From Mesorhizobium_B sp035998495 (GTDB taxonomy: Bacteria; Pseudomonadota; Alphaproteobacteria; Rhizobiales; Rhizobiaceae): a stretch of 64,000 nt of DNA. Numbering within the stretch: the first letter of the stretch is position 1; each line of letters starts with the position of its first letter. The stretch is from assembly GCA_035998495.1 (NCBI GenBank), contig DASYHP010000076.1:1-64000 (forward strand), given 5' to 3'. Position numbers and translations under genes: made by a program. A model generated the notes under the pieces. That model saw only the letters and a program-made list of their open reading frames with translations, did no database searches and was not told where the DNA came from. This document shows positions 9,289-18,868 of the stretch, in pieces.

Positions 9289-10617
9289 ATGGGACCGCCC
9301 CCGGACCCCGTTTCCAGCGCGAGCGAACTGCCGAGCGCGGCCGACGTCGTGATCGTCGGCGGCGGCATCATCGGCGCGAGCACGGCCCTGTTCCTGGCCC
9401 AGCGCGGCGTGGACGTCCTGCTTTGCGAGAAAGGCATGGTCGCCGGCGAGCAGTCCAACCGCAACTGGGGCTGGGTGCGCCGCATGGGCCGCGACGAGCG
9501 CGAGCTGCCGCTCATCGTGGAGTCGCTCAAGCTCTGGGACGGCATGCGCCAGTTCCTGGGCGAGGATGTCGGCTTCCGCCGCTCCGGCATCCTCTATCTC
9601 TGCGCCGACGAGCGCGAGGTTGCCGGCCACGAGGAATGGCTTTCTCGCGCGGGCGACCATGCGCTCGACACCCGCATCATCCGCGGCGACGAGCTCGCCG
9701 CGCTGCTGCCGGGCGCGACCAGGCGCTACCCCGCCGCGCTCTACACGGAAAGCGACGGCCGCGCCGAGCCGCAGAAGGCCGCCCCGGCCATCGCCCGCGC
9801 CGCCATCCGCGCCGGCGCGAAGATCCTGCAGAACTGCGCGGTGCGCGGGGTCGATCTCGCGGCGGGCCGCGTCCACGGCGTCTGGACGGAGAAGGGTTTC
9901 GTCCGCGCGGGCGCGGTCGTGGTCGCGGGCGGCGTCTGGTCGAGCCTATTCCTGCGGCCACTGGGGCTCCGCCTGCCGCAACTCGCCGTGCGCTCCTCCG
10001 TGCTGCGCACCGCCCCGGTCGCAGGCGGGCCGGAAGGGGCCGCCTGGGAGCCCGACTTCGCCTATCGCAAGCGGCTCGACGGCGGCTACACGATCGCGCC
10101 GGGCATTCTGAGCCGGCACCCGATCACGCCCGACAGTTTTCGCTTCTTCTTCGACTTCATGCCGCTTCTGAAGAAATCCTGGCGCGAGGTGCGGCTCGAA
10201 CCCGACCCGCGCTTCTTCTCCCGCCTCAGGGACGGCCGCTTCGACCCGCGGGGTGGCGAAGCGCCCTTCGAGCGAAGCCGCACGCTCGACCCCGAGCCGG
10301 ACGGCCGCGCCCTCGACCGGGCCTGGGAAGCATTTCAGAAAGCGTTCCCGGCCGCCCGCGGCGCAAAAATCGAGCAGCGTTGGGCCGGCATGATCGACGC
10401 CACGCCCGACGCCGTGCCGGTGATCGCGCCCGTCAAATCCGTGCCGGGGCTCGTGGTGGCCACGGGCTTTTCCGGCCACGGCTTCGGCATCGGCCCTGCG
10501 GCAGGAAAGCTCGCGGCCGACCTCGTGACGGGCGAAGCGCCGATCGTGGACCCCTCCCCGTTCCGCTTCGAGCGTTTTTCCGACGGCACGAAACCCCGCC
10601 CGACCACCAGCCTGTGA
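9289..10617 (+). CDS. FAD-dependent oxidoreductase, DAO/DadA family
   Basis: A 442-residue flavoprotein with the dinucleotide motif VVIVGGGIIGAST at residues 21-33 and the C-terminal FAD-binding segment VATGFSGHGFGIGPAAGK. The family oxidises secondary amines, D-amino acids or N-methylated amino acids. No signal peptide or membrane helix is seen. CAGGAG lies 7 bases before the ATG. The stop overlaps the GTG start of the next transporter gene by 4 bases, so enzyme and transporter are translationally coupled and may handle the same compound. The exact substrate cannot be told. Confidence 0.83.
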   Translation: MGPPPDPVSSASELPSAADVVIVGGGIIGASTALFLAQRGVDVLLCEKGMVAGEQSNRNWGWVRRMGRDERELPLIVESLKLWDGMRQFLGEDVGFRRSGILYLCADEREVAGHEEWLSRAGDHALDTRIIRGDELAALLPGATRRYPAALYTESDGRAEPQKAAPAIARAAIRAGAKILQNCAVRGVDLAAGRVHGVWTEKGFVRAGAVVVAGGVWSSLFLRPLGLRLPQLAVRSSVLRTAPVAGGPEGAAWEPDFAYRKRLDGGYTIAPGILSRHPITPDSFRFFFDFMPLLKKSWREVRLEPDPRFFSRLRDGRFDPRGGEAPFERSRTLDPEPDGRALDRAWEAFQKAFPAARGAKIEQRWAGMIDATPDAVPVIAPVKSVPGLVVATGFSGHGFGIGPAAGKLAADLVTGEAPIVDPSPFRFERFSDGTKPRPTTSL

Positions 10618-11507
10618 GCGCGCCAGCCTTTCAGCAGGAGCCGTCCGGCCTGAAGGCCGCCCTTTGGATGGGCGGCTCCATCGCCTGCTTCGTGGTGATG
10701 TCGGTGGCGGGCCGCGCGGCCACGGCGGAGCTGCCCGTGCTGCTCGTCATGGAGCTGCGCTCCGTGATCGGTTTCATCATGCTCCTGCCGCTTGTCTTTG
10801 CCGCCGGCGGCCTTGCCGCCATGCGAACGCCGCGGCCGCTCACCCATTTGGGGCGCAATGTCGCGCATTATGGCGGCCAATATGCCTGGCTGGTGGCGCT
10901 CGGGCTGATCCCGCTCGCCGAGCTCGTCGCCATCGAGTTCACCACGCCCTTCTGGACCGCGCTCCTGGCCGTGCTGTTCCTCGGCGAGCGGCTCGACTGG
11001 CGCAAGGTTCTTGCCGTCCTGCTCGGCTTCGGCGGCGTCGCGGTGATCGTCCGTCCCGGCGGGTCGGCGATCGATCCCGGCCATCTCATCATGCTCGCCG
11101 GCGCGGTGACGTTCGGCGTCTCGGTGGTCATGGTGAAATCGCTCACGCGCACGGAAAGCGTGGTGCGCATCATCTTCTGGATGCTGGTGATCCAGTCCGT
11201 CATCGGGCTCGCGCCCGCCATCGCGCTCTGGCAGCCGGTGCCGGCCCATCTCTGGCCGGCCGTCCTCGTGGTGTCCTTCGCCGGCACGTTCTCGCATTTC
11301 TGCTTGGCCCGCGCGCTCGCTCACGCCGACGCCACCACGGTCATGCCCATGGACTTCCTTCGCCTGCCGCTGACCGCGCTGGTGGGCTGGACGGCCTATG
11401 GCGAGCGGATCGACACGGCGACCGCCTTGGGCGCGGCCCTGATCCTGACAGGCAACCTCGCGACGCTGACCCGGCGCAAGACGGCGCCGCTGACCGACAA
11501 CCCCTGA
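10614..11507 (+). CDS. EamA/DMT-family transporter
   Basis: A 297-residue inner-membrane protein with about ten helices in two EamA repeats (IACFVVMSVAGRAATAELP in the first, MLAGAVTFGVSVVMVKSLT in the second). The start is GTG at 10614, overlapping the preceding stop as GTGA; the open frame runs further upstream, but that part is only antisense-like low-complexity sequence over the flavoprotein gene. It differs in sequence from the EamA gene at 4834. The pairing with an FAD amine oxidase suggests transport of an amino acid or amine. Confidence 0.86.
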   Translation: MSAPAFQQEPSGLKAALWMGGSIACFVVMSVAGRAATAELPVLLVMELRSVIGFIMLLPLVFAAGGLAAMRTPRPLTHLGRNVAHYGGQYAWLVALGLIPLAELVAIEFTTPFWTALLAVLFLGERLDWRKVLAVLLGFGGVAVIVRPGGSAIDPGHLIMLAGAVTFGVSVVMVKSLTRTESVVRIIFWMLVIQSVIGLAPAIALWQPVPAHLWPAVLVVSFAGTFSHFCLARALAHADATTVMPMDFLRLPLTALVGWTAYGERIDTATALGAALILTGNLATLTRRKTAPLTDNP

Positions 11508-11578
11508 GCGCCACCCGCGCGGGAACCGCCCGTTCGCGGGCGGCGTTGCTTGGGATTCACCGAACGAGGGAGGCCGAC

Positions 11579-11842
11579 ATGGCCGAGCCGAAGCAAGCGG
11601 GGACGCCAAGCAAAGCGGATGCGGGCAAGGAGCAGCCGGCGCGGGAGGCGGATGGCTCCTTCACCGATCCCGGCTTCATGCCCAACGAGCCCGTGGGCGG
11701 CGCCGCCGGGCTCGCCACCACGCTTCAGCCCGGCGGAACGCTGCCGGGCGGCGGGCCTGCTACCAGCGAGGGCTCGATCGGCACGGGCGGCGGCCAGACC
11801 GCCGACCGCGATTCGGGCTCGCTCAAGCGGGATGGCCGATGA
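11579..11842 (+). CDS. Small hydrophilic protein, unknown
   Basis: An 87-residue protein rich in Gly, Ala, Pro and Ser, with no hydrophobic segment or recognisable domain. The middle part contains FTDPGFMPNEPVGGAAGLAT, which resembles short conserved proteins of Hyphomicrobiales that I cannot name. An AGGGAGG site 5 bases before the ATG supports translation. It overlaps the next gene by 11 bases. Composition suggests a disordered protein. Confidence 0.6.
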   Translation: MAEPKQAGTPSKADAGKEQPAREADGSFTDPGFMPNEPVGGAAGLATTLQPGGTLPGGGPATSEGSIGTGGGQTADRDSGSLKRDGR

Positions 11843-12290
11843 TAATCTCTCGGCCATGACCGACACCATCGAGCTCAGCGCGCTTCTGCCTTTGCCGCAG
11901 GCCATCGTGTGGACGCTCCTGACGGAGCCCAAGCACCTGCAGGCTTGGTTCGGGCCGTATGTTTCGCTCGAAGCGCGCGCCGGCGGCAAGTTCCGTGAGG
12001 AGTGGACCGACGACGCGGGTCGGCGCGTTGTCACGACGGGCCGGGTCGAGGAGTTCTTTCCGCCCGAACGCATCGCCTGGAGCTGGGCCGACGAGGGCTG
12101 GGGCGCGACCACGCGCGTCCGCTTCGAGCTCGTCGGGCAGGACGACGAGACGGAGTTGCGCCTGGAGCATAGCGGCTGGAGCGCCTTCCCCGACGCGCTC
12201 GGCGACGAGCTCAAGCGCGAGCACGAGGTGGGCTGGCGCAAGCACCTCGAAAACCTGGCCCGCTACGCCGCCGACTTCGCGGACGCTTAG
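11832..12290 (+). CDS. SRPBCC/AHSA1 domain protein
   Basis: A 152-residue protein of the activator-of-Hsp90-ATPase-1 C-terminal-like (START/Bet v1 superfamily) group. It shows the typical pattern: LPLPQAIVWTLLTEPKHLQAWFG, then GGKFREEW, then a C-terminal helix with EVGWRKHLENL. Such proteins bind small hydrophobic ligands; no specific role is known. The start may be ATG 11832 (overlapping the upstream gene) or ATG 11856; neither has a strong ribosome-binding site. Confidence 0.8.
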   Translation: MADDNLSAMTDTIELSALLPLPQAIVWTLLTEPKHLQAWFGPYVSLEARAGGKFREEWTDDAGRRVVTTGRVEEFFPPERIAWSWADEGWGATTRVRFELVGQDDETELRLEHSGWSAFPDALGDELKREHEVGWRKHLENLARYAADFADA

Positions 12291-12357
12291 AGCGAGAACC
12301 GGCTCAGCCTGCGCAGTGCATGCCGGTCCGGATGGGCGGCCGGGGCACGACCTCCCC

Positions 12358-12996
12358 TCACTCCGGCGGGCGGTGCGGAACGCCTGGACGCGGCCGGTAC
12401 CGCGGAAGGGACCAGCCATAGCGGAGCGCGGCGGCCCTGACGAGCAGCCCGACCGCGAAGCCCGCGCCGGCCGCCATGTCGCGCGGAGCGCCAAGCGCCA
12501 GCAGCGAGACGAAGAGCGCCGCCCCCGCCAGGGCGGCCGAGACATAGATTTCCCGGCTCAGGATCACCGGGCTCTCACCCCCGAGAAGGTCGCGGATGAT
12601 GCCGCCGAAGGTGGCCGTCGTCACGCCCATGGCGACGGCCACGATTCCGCCGGTCCCGGCAAGCACCGCCTTCTCGGCGCCGGTCACCGCGAACAAGGCC
12701 AGCCCGACCGCGTCCAGCCAGAGCAGGTAGCCGTAGCGGGACTGCGGGACGTGGGCCGCGAAGAACACGAGCACGGACACGAAGAGGCATGTCAGGAGAT
12801 AGGCCGGCTCGCGGACCCAGAACACCGGCAAGCCCAAGAGCACGTCCCGCAACGTCCCCCCGCCGATGCCCGTGACCGTGCCCAGAAGGGCGAAGCCGAC
12901 GATGTCCATCTGCTTGCGCGAGGCGACAAGCGCGCCCGTGACAGTGAAGGCGACCACGCCCAGCCAATCGAGGATCACCATCGCGGCCTGGAACAT
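12358..12996 (-). CDS. TRIC/UPF0126 family cation channel-like protein
   Basis: A 212-residue inner-membrane protein with about seven helices arranged as an internal duplication. The paired glycine-rich signatures GIGGGTLRDVLLG and TFGGIIRDLLGG mark the YicG/UPF0126 family, whose prokaryotic members are related to trimeric intracellular cation channels. It lies alone on the minus strand beside the lactonase operon; no functional link is evident. Confidence 0.88.
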   Translation of the reverse strand: MFQAAMVILDWLGVVAFTVTGALVASRKQMDIVGFALLGTVTGIGGGTLRDVLLGLPVFWVREPAYLLTCLFVSVLVFFAAHVPQSRYGYLLWLDAVGLALFAVTGAEKAVLAGTGGIVAVAMGVTTATFGGIIRDLLGGESPVILSREIYVSAALAGAALFVSLLALGAPRDMAAGAGFAVGLLVRAAALRYGWSLPRYRPRPGVPHRPPE

Positions 12997-13030
12997 GGCG
13001 CTCCTTCAGCAGACCGGGCGAGTTGAGCCT

Positions 13031-13047
13031 GCCGTGCCCCGCACGGC
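13031..13047 (-). terminator. Possible hairpin terminator of the lactonase operon
   Basis: A perfect 7-bp stem (GCCGTGC/GCACGGC) with a 3-base loop lies 18 bases beyond the stop of the SMP-30 lactonase on its strand. No U run follows, so it may act only as a weak or Rho-assisted terminator. Confidence 0.4.
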
Positions 13048-13064
13048 ATCGCCGAGCGGCCCGT

Positions 13065-13978
<914 letters not shown>

Positions 13979-13982
<4 letters not shown>

Positions 13983-14929
13983 CGCGCCCCCTCCTTCTTG
14001 CCGCCGGCCAGCATGATCACGGCGATGATGATGAGCCCCGTCAAAAGCAGCCGCGAGCCCGCCCCGAAGCCATAGGTGTTGAGCATGGTGACGAGCAGGA
14101 AGAGCAGCGCCGCCGCCCCCCACAGGCCGGGCAGGTTGGCGAAGCCGCCGGCGACGCTCGTGCCGCCGATCACCACGACCGCGATGGAAGCCAAAAGATA
14201 TTCCGAGCCCATGTTGAGCGCGGCCCCGCCCGAGAAGCCCGAGAGAAGATAGCCGTTCAAGCCGGCGAAGGCCCCGGACAACGCGTAGGTCGCGAAGCGC
14301 ACCCAGTCGACGGGCAGGCCGGCGAGCCGTGCCGCGCGCGCGTTCTGGCCGAGCGCGGTCACCGTGCGGCCATAGATCGTGCGGTGGAGGACGACGCTCA
14401 TGGCGGCCGTCACCCCGATGATCGTCACCGCCAGCACCGGCACGCCGTCGATCACCCAGGTGGTGAAGCTGGCCAGGCTCGGCGGCGGCTTGATGCGGAT
14501 ACCGCGACTGTAGGAGATCGCCGCCGAAAGCACGATGAAGCTCGAGGACAGCGTCGCGATGATCGGCGGGATGCGCAGCAGGCGGATCAGCAAGTAATTG
14601 AAGACGCCCACCCCTACCCCGCAGCCCAGCGCGACGAGGAGGCCGAACAGGATCATGCCGTCCTGGCCGTTCATGACCTTCATGGCGACCGCGCCGGCCA
14701 GCGTCATCGTGGCGGGGATGGAGAGGTCCACATTGCCCGGCCCGAGCGTGATGACGAACATCTGGCCGACGGCGACGATGACGGAGAAGGTGGCGAAGGA
14801 AAGCGTCGCGGTCAGCACCTCGCCGCCACCCGTGCCGCCCGTAAAGGCGATCGTGGCGAGCCACACGGCGAAGGCCCCGGCATAGGCCCAGATCCAGGGT
14901 TTCTCGCTGAGACGGCGGAGGGCGGTCAT
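13979..14929 (-). CDS. Sugar ABC transporter permease (RbsC/XylH type)
   Basis: A 316-residue inner-membrane permease of the CUT2 class with about nine to ten helices. The TLGPGNVDLSIPATMTLAGA segment is the family signature in which the pore-lining helix follows a DLS motif, and GTSVAGGFANLPG is the cytoplasmic loop contacting the ATPase. It is one of two permeases in this operon, so the channel is probably a heterodimer. It is separated from the upstream permease gene by a 238-base region holding an inverted-repeat element. Confidence 0.9.
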
Positions 14930-14950
14930 GGTGCGTCAACAGGCTGAGCG

Positions 14951-15120
14951 TCTTCTTCTCCCCGTTTACGGGGAGAAGGTGGCCCGAAGGGTCGGATGAG
15001 GGGCGGCGCGAACTCGGCAAGGTTGGCGCTGCCCCTCACCCTGCCCCTGCACGACGGCGATCGACACCCCTGTGTCGATCGCTGCTCGTCGCTCCGACCC
15101 CGTAAACGGGGAGAGGCGGG
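14951..15120. repeat. Intergenic inverted-repeat element (REP-like), copy A
   Basis: Between the two permease genes lies a 24-bp near-palindrome (14955-14978, core CTCCCCGTTTACGGGGAG), a perfect 11-bp stem with 4-base loop (GCGATCGACAC, 15057-15082) and a third arm with CCCCGTAAACGGGGAG. Arms 1 and 3 are also complementary to each other, so the whole region can fold into one branched structure. No gene is seen in it. It has the look of repeats widespread in rhizobial genomes. Confidence 0.7.
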
Positions 15121-15167
15121 GCTGCCGCAATGGTCGGCCCAACCCACCGCTATCTCAAACAACCCCC

Positions 15168-16106
15168 TCACGCCGCCCGCGCCTCCGTGCGGTTGATGAG
15201 CACGCGCAGCGCGAGCACCAGGATCAGAATGACGCCCTGCGCGCCGATCTGCCAGTCCGGGTCGAGCCTGAGAAAGGAGAGGAAGGAGGCGGCGAGCGTC
15301 AGCGTCATGGCGCCGATCACCGCGCCCACCGGCGACACCCGCCCGCCCGTGAACTCGCCTCCCCCCAGGATGACGCCGGCGATGGAAAGCAGCGTGTAGC
15401 GCAGCGCGATGTTGGCGTCGCCCGAGGTGGTGAGGCCCACCAGCGACAATCCCGCCAGCAATCCGAACAGGCCGGCCAGGCCGAACATCACGACATGGAT
15501 CTTGATGAGCGACCAGCCCGCGCGCTCGATCGAGCGCGGGTTGCCGCCCGCTCCCCGCAGCACCGCACCGTAGGAACTGCGCATCAGCCCCCAGTGAACG
15601 ACGAGCGCCAGGGCGACCGAGGCGAAGATCGTCATGGGCAGCAGCGGCGTCTTGACCTTCATGGCGGCCTGGAGCCAGTCGGGCGCCTTGCCGCCAGGCG
15701 TGGGCAGCACCAGGATCGCCAGGCCCAACCAGACGAAGGACATGCCGAGCGTGACCACGATGGAAGGCAGGCCGCGCCAGAAGATCAGCGCGCCCACGGC
15801 CGCATAAACGAGAACGCCGCCCGCGAGCATGAGGACGCCGACGGCCGGGTCCGTGTTCAGCCAGGTCGCGCCCACGCAGGCCACGAAGCCGACATAGGCG
15901 CCGATGCCGAGGTCGAGCTCGCCAACCGCGATCACGAACATCTGCGCGACCGTGGCGAAGGCGATGGGCAGGGCCAGGTTGAGGAGCAGGTTCAGGCCGA
16001 CATAGCTCATGGCTCGCGGCTGCATGACGAACACCGCGGCCAGCAGCACGGCCAGGCACAGCGCGGGAAGCGCGATGCGGATGTGACGGGCCAGAAAGCT
16101 TTGCAT
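15168..16106 (-). CDS. Sugar ABC transporter permease (RbsC type)
   Basis: A 312-residue inner-membrane permease with about nine to ten helices. It has the CUT2 signature around VIAVGELDLGIGAYVGFVA and the ATPase-contacting loop GGGEFTGGRVSPVGA. It starts 3 bases after the stop of the ATPase gene on the minus strand, so the two are co-transcribed. It pairs with the second permease at 13979. Confidence 0.9.
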   Translation of the reverse strand: MQSFLARHIRIALPALCLAVLLAAVFVMQPRAMSYVGLNLLLNLALPIAFATVAQMFVIAVGELDLGIGAYVGFVACVGATWLNTDPAVGVLMLAGGVLVYAAVGALIFWRGLPSIVVTLGMSFVWLGLAILVLPTPGGKAPDWLQAAMKVKTPLLPMTIFASVALALVVHWGLMRSSYGAVLRGAGGNPRSIERAGWSLIKIHVVMFGLAGLFGLLAGLSLVGLTTSGDANIALRYTLLSIAGVILGGGEFTGGRVSPVGAVIGAMTLTLAASFLSFLRLDPDWQIGAQGVILILVLALRVLINRTEARAA

Positions 16107-16109
16107 CGG

Positions 16110-17576
16110 TCAGGCGGCCGCGTCGAAGGAGGACTGCAACACCTTCTCCTCGGAAAGCTCCGCGCGGGACAGTTCCGCCGCGATCCGGCCCTCGCGGAAC
16201 ACATAGACGTGGTCGCAATGGCGCAGCTCGTCCATTTCGGTCGTGTACCAAAGGAAGGAGCGGCCACGGTCGGCCTCGGCGCGCAGCATGCCATAGACCT
16301 CCTGCTTGGTGCCGATGTCCACGCCGCGCATGGGGTCGTCCATCAAGATGATGTCGGCGTCCGACCCGAGCGCGCGGGCGAACAGAACCTTCTGCTGATT
16401 GCCGCCCGAAAGCGACAGGATGGGGTTTTTCACATCCGGCGTGCGGATGCCGATCTTTTGACGCCAGTCCTCGGCCATGATGCGCTCGGCGGCGGGCTGG
16501 ATGAGACCTCCCCCACGCAGGGCGCGCAGCGAGGCGACGGTGAGATTCTTGCCGATCGACCAGAGCGGAAACACGCCGTCCGCCTGCCGGTCACCGGCCA
16601 CGAAGCCCGTTTTGCCCCGCACCGTCACGTCGCGGACGCGGCCGCCCGCGCCGTCGAAGATGCGCCGCAGCATCGCCGTCTGGCCATGGCCGCCAAGGCC
16701 GGCCAGCCCGACGATCTCGCCACGGTGAAGGGTCAGGCGACGGTCGTCCGTTTGGCCTTCGGGCGCGGCCGAAACGACCGGCTCGCCGGTTCTCGCCCGG
16801 TTGGCGCGGGCGTCTCCGGCATCCTCATGCGCCACGCTGCCCATCGCCTCGATCAGGTTTTTCCGCGTGAACTCGCCGGCCGGTCGGTCGGCCACCACGC
16901 CGCCGTCGCGCATCACCACCACGCGGTCGGCCGTCGAAAGGATTTCGCCGAGCAGGTGCGAGATCAGCGCCACCGCGCCGCCCTCGGCCACGAAGCGCCG
17001 GACATAGGCGAGGAGCTGCGCGGCCAGCACGGCGTCGAGCGAAGAGGTCGGCTCGTCCAGGATGACCAGCCGCGCCGGCCGGTCGGACACGGAAAAGGCG
17101 CGCGCGATCTCCACCATCTGGCGGCGCGCGATGGAAAGGTCGCCCACGATCGCATCCGGGTCGATGCCGTGGCGGGGGAAGATGGCGTCGAGCCTTTCCG
17201 CGATGAGGGCCGCCGCGCGCTTTCGCCAGCCCAGGCCGCGCAAAGCGGGATGCATGATGCGCGCGTTCTCGGCCACCGACAGGTTAGGGCAGAGCGACAG
17301 CTCCTGGAACACGCAGCGGATGCCCTGGCCGGCGGCGGCGGCCACGCCCCAGCTTCCGGAAAGGTCGTGGCCGGACACCGCCACCCGGCCCTCGTCGGGC
17401 CGCAGCGTGCCGGCCAGCACGTTCATCAACGTGGATTTGCCCGCGCCGTTGTGCCCCACCAGGCCCACGCAGCTTCCGGCGGGGACGGACAGGTTCACGC
17501 CTTCCAACGCGCGCACCGCGCCGAAGCGCTTGGCGACGCCTTCCAACTGGACGAGGGGCGGAGCGGGCTTTTGCAT
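16110..17576 (-). CDS. Sugar ABC transporter ATP-binding protein (RbsA/XylG type)
   Basis: A 488-residue double-ATPase protein. The N-terminal half has Walker A GHNGAGKST, a signature LSIARRQMVEIARA and Walker B VILDEPTSS. The C-terminal half has a degenerate Walker A (GLAGLGGHGQTA), signature LSGGNQQKVLFARAL and Walker B ILMDDPMRGVD. This asymmetry is usual for CUT2 importers. The ATG at 17576 is preferred over an upstream TTG at 17594; neither has a strong ribosome-binding site. An inverted-repeat element separates it from the upstream binding-protein gene. Confidence 0.9.
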   Translation of the reverse strand: MQKPAPPLVQLEGVAKRFGAVRALEGVNLSVPAGSCVGLVGHNGAGKSTLMNVLAGTLRPDEGRVAVSGHDLSGSWGVAAAAGQGIRCVFQELSLCPNLSVAENARIMHPALRGLGWRKRAAALIAERLDAIFPRHGIDPDAIVGDLSIARRQMVEIARAFSVSDRPARLVILDEPTSSLDAVLAAQLLAYVRRFVAEGGAVALISHLLGEILSTADRVVVMRDGGVVADRPAGEFTRKNLIEAMGSVAHEDAGDARANRARTGEPVVSAAPEGQTDDRRLTLHRGEIVGLAGLGGHGQTAMLRRIFDGAGGRVRDVTVRGKTGFVAGDRQADGVFPLWSIGKNLTVASLRALRGGGLIQPAAERIMAEDWRQKIGIRTPDVKNPILSLSGGNQQKVLFARALGSDADIILMDDPMRGVDIGTKQEVYGMLRAEADRGRSFLWYTTEMDELRHCDHVYVFREGRIAAELSRAELSEEKVLQSSFDAAA

Positions 17577-17612
17577 TGTCGAGGGCAGCCACAAGCGGGC
17601 AGGACTGGCAAT

Positions 17613-17724
17613 CCTCCCTCCCCTTGTGGGGAGGGACCGAGGGTGGGGTGAGGAGCGTGCCGCCGCGAAACCTCAGGCGTTATTACCCCCACCTCTTACC
17701 CCTCCCCACAAGGGGGAGGGGAAC
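17613..17724. repeat. Intergenic inverted-repeat element (REP-like), copy B
   Basis: Between the binding-protein gene and the ATPase gene, CCCTCCCCTTGTGGGGAGGG (17616-17635) is matched about 65 bases later by its complement with one extra G (near 17700-17720). GGGTGGGG and CCCCACC arms lie inside. Each arm is itself nearly palindromic. No gene is visible in the 212-base gap. The same CCCCTTGTGGGGAGG core recurs at 38841. Confidence 0.75.
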
Positions 17725-17788
17725 GGAGAGGGTTGCGTCAAACCGCAATAAGCAGGCTACCCGAACTCCCGCTAACGCGCAGAAGGGC

Positions 17789-18802
17789 CTATTTCGCGCC
17801 TTCGATCACCTTCTGGGCGTCCTCCAGCGTGTATTCCACATTCGCCACGCCGCCCGCTTCGGTGGTCTCGAGGTTCTGCTCGAGATTGGCTTGGTCGATG
17901 CGCAGGAAGGGCACGGTCAGATCCTTCGGCACGTCCTTGCCGTCGAGGATCTGCTGGGCGACCCAGAAGGCGAGCGTGGACACGCCGGGCGCGATCGAGA
18001 CCGACATGGTCTCGTAGCCGTTGGCGTCCTTCTGCTCCTTCCACCAGGCGAGTTCGTCCTGGCGGTTGCCCATGATGATGAGCGGCGTCGGACGGTTGGC
18101 CGCCGCGAAAGCCTGCGCCGCGCCATAGCCGTCGCCGCCCTGCGTCACGACGCCCTGCACCTCGGGCAGCGAGGGCAGGATGCCGGCCACGGCCTTCTGC
18201 GCCACGTCCTGCGCCCAGTCGCCATGCACCGAGCCCACGATCTTGAACTGCGGGTTCTCGGCCACGCCCTCGTGGATGCCGCTTGAGATCGCGTCGTCCA
18301 CGAACACGCCGGCCAGCCCGCGGATCTCGAGCAGGTTGCCGCCGTCCGGCATCTTCTCCTTGAGATAGGTGATCTGGTCCTTGCCCATCTGCTTGAAATC
18401 GACGGCGATGCGCCAGGCGCAGGGCTCGGTCACGATGCCGTCGAAGGATACGACGATGATCCCGGCGTCGCAGGCCTCCTTAACCGCGCCGTTCAGCGCG
18501 TCCGGGGAGGCTGCGTTCAGCACGATCGCGTCATAGCCCTGCAGGATCATGTTCTGGATCTGCGCGGCCTGCTCGGTCACCTGGTTCTCGGCGGTGGTGA
18601 AGGGGTCGGCGGCGGCCACGATGCCGTCCGCGACCGCCTTCTTGGTCACCTTGTCCCAGGAGGCCAGCATGGCCTGGCGCCAGGAATTGCCGGCATAGTT
18701 GTTGGACAGCGCGATGCGCTTGTCCGCGGTGTCGGCATGCGCGGCGCCGACCGCCAGAAGCGAAGCGGCCCCGACCAGGGCTGCCGTGACGAGTTTCAGC
18801 AT
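17789..18802 (-). CDS. Periplasmic sugar-binding protein (Peripla_BP_4)
   Basis: A 337-residue secreted binding protein with a signal peptide (MLKLVTAALVGAASLLAVGAA, cleavage probably after HA-D around residue 24). The mature part has the ribose-binding-like fold: ALSNNYAGNSWRQAM near the start, QNMILQGYDAIVLNAASPDAL and VVSFDGIV in the middle, and TQGGDGYGAAQAFAAA in the second lobe. It delivers substrate to the two permeases and ATPase encoded downstream. It follows the UxaA-type dehydratase gene after 66 bases on the same strand. Confidence 0.92.
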   Translation of the reverse strand: MLKLVTAALVGAASLLAVGAAHADTADKRIALSNNYAGNSWRQAMLASWDKVTKKAVADGIVAAADPFTTAENQVTEQAAQIQNMILQGYDAIVLNAASPDALNGAVKEACDAGIIVVSFDGIVTEPCAWRIAVDFKQMGKDQITYLKEKMPDGGNLLEIRGLAGVFVDDAISSGIHEGVAENPQFKIVGSVHGDWAQDVAQKAVAGILPSLPEVQGVVTQGGDGYGAAQAFAAANRPTPLIIMGNRQDELAWWKEQKDANGYETMSVSIAPGVSTLAFWVAQQILDGKDVPKDLTVPFLRIDQANLEQNLETTEAGGVANVEYTLEDAQKVIEGAK

Positions 18803-18868
18803 TCCATTCCTCCCGATTGCTGGATCAGTTTCGCCCGGCGTCCTCCCGCCGGACCATCGTTCCCGTGG

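Noticed and set aside
9423..10613. N-terminal extension of the EamA transporter over the flavoprotein gene
   Set aside because: The extension is Arg/Ala-rich and without membrane pattern; the transporter fold begins after the GTG at 10614, which overlaps the preceding stop.
14951..15120. CRISPR array or riboswitch
   Set aside because: The arms are inverted, not regularly spaced direct repeats, and no conserved aptamer pattern or cas gene is present.
15072..17651. An 859-codon plus-strand open frame over the permease and ATPase genes
   Set aside because: It is antisense to clear ABC transporter genes with Walker and signature motifs and crosses two repeat elements.
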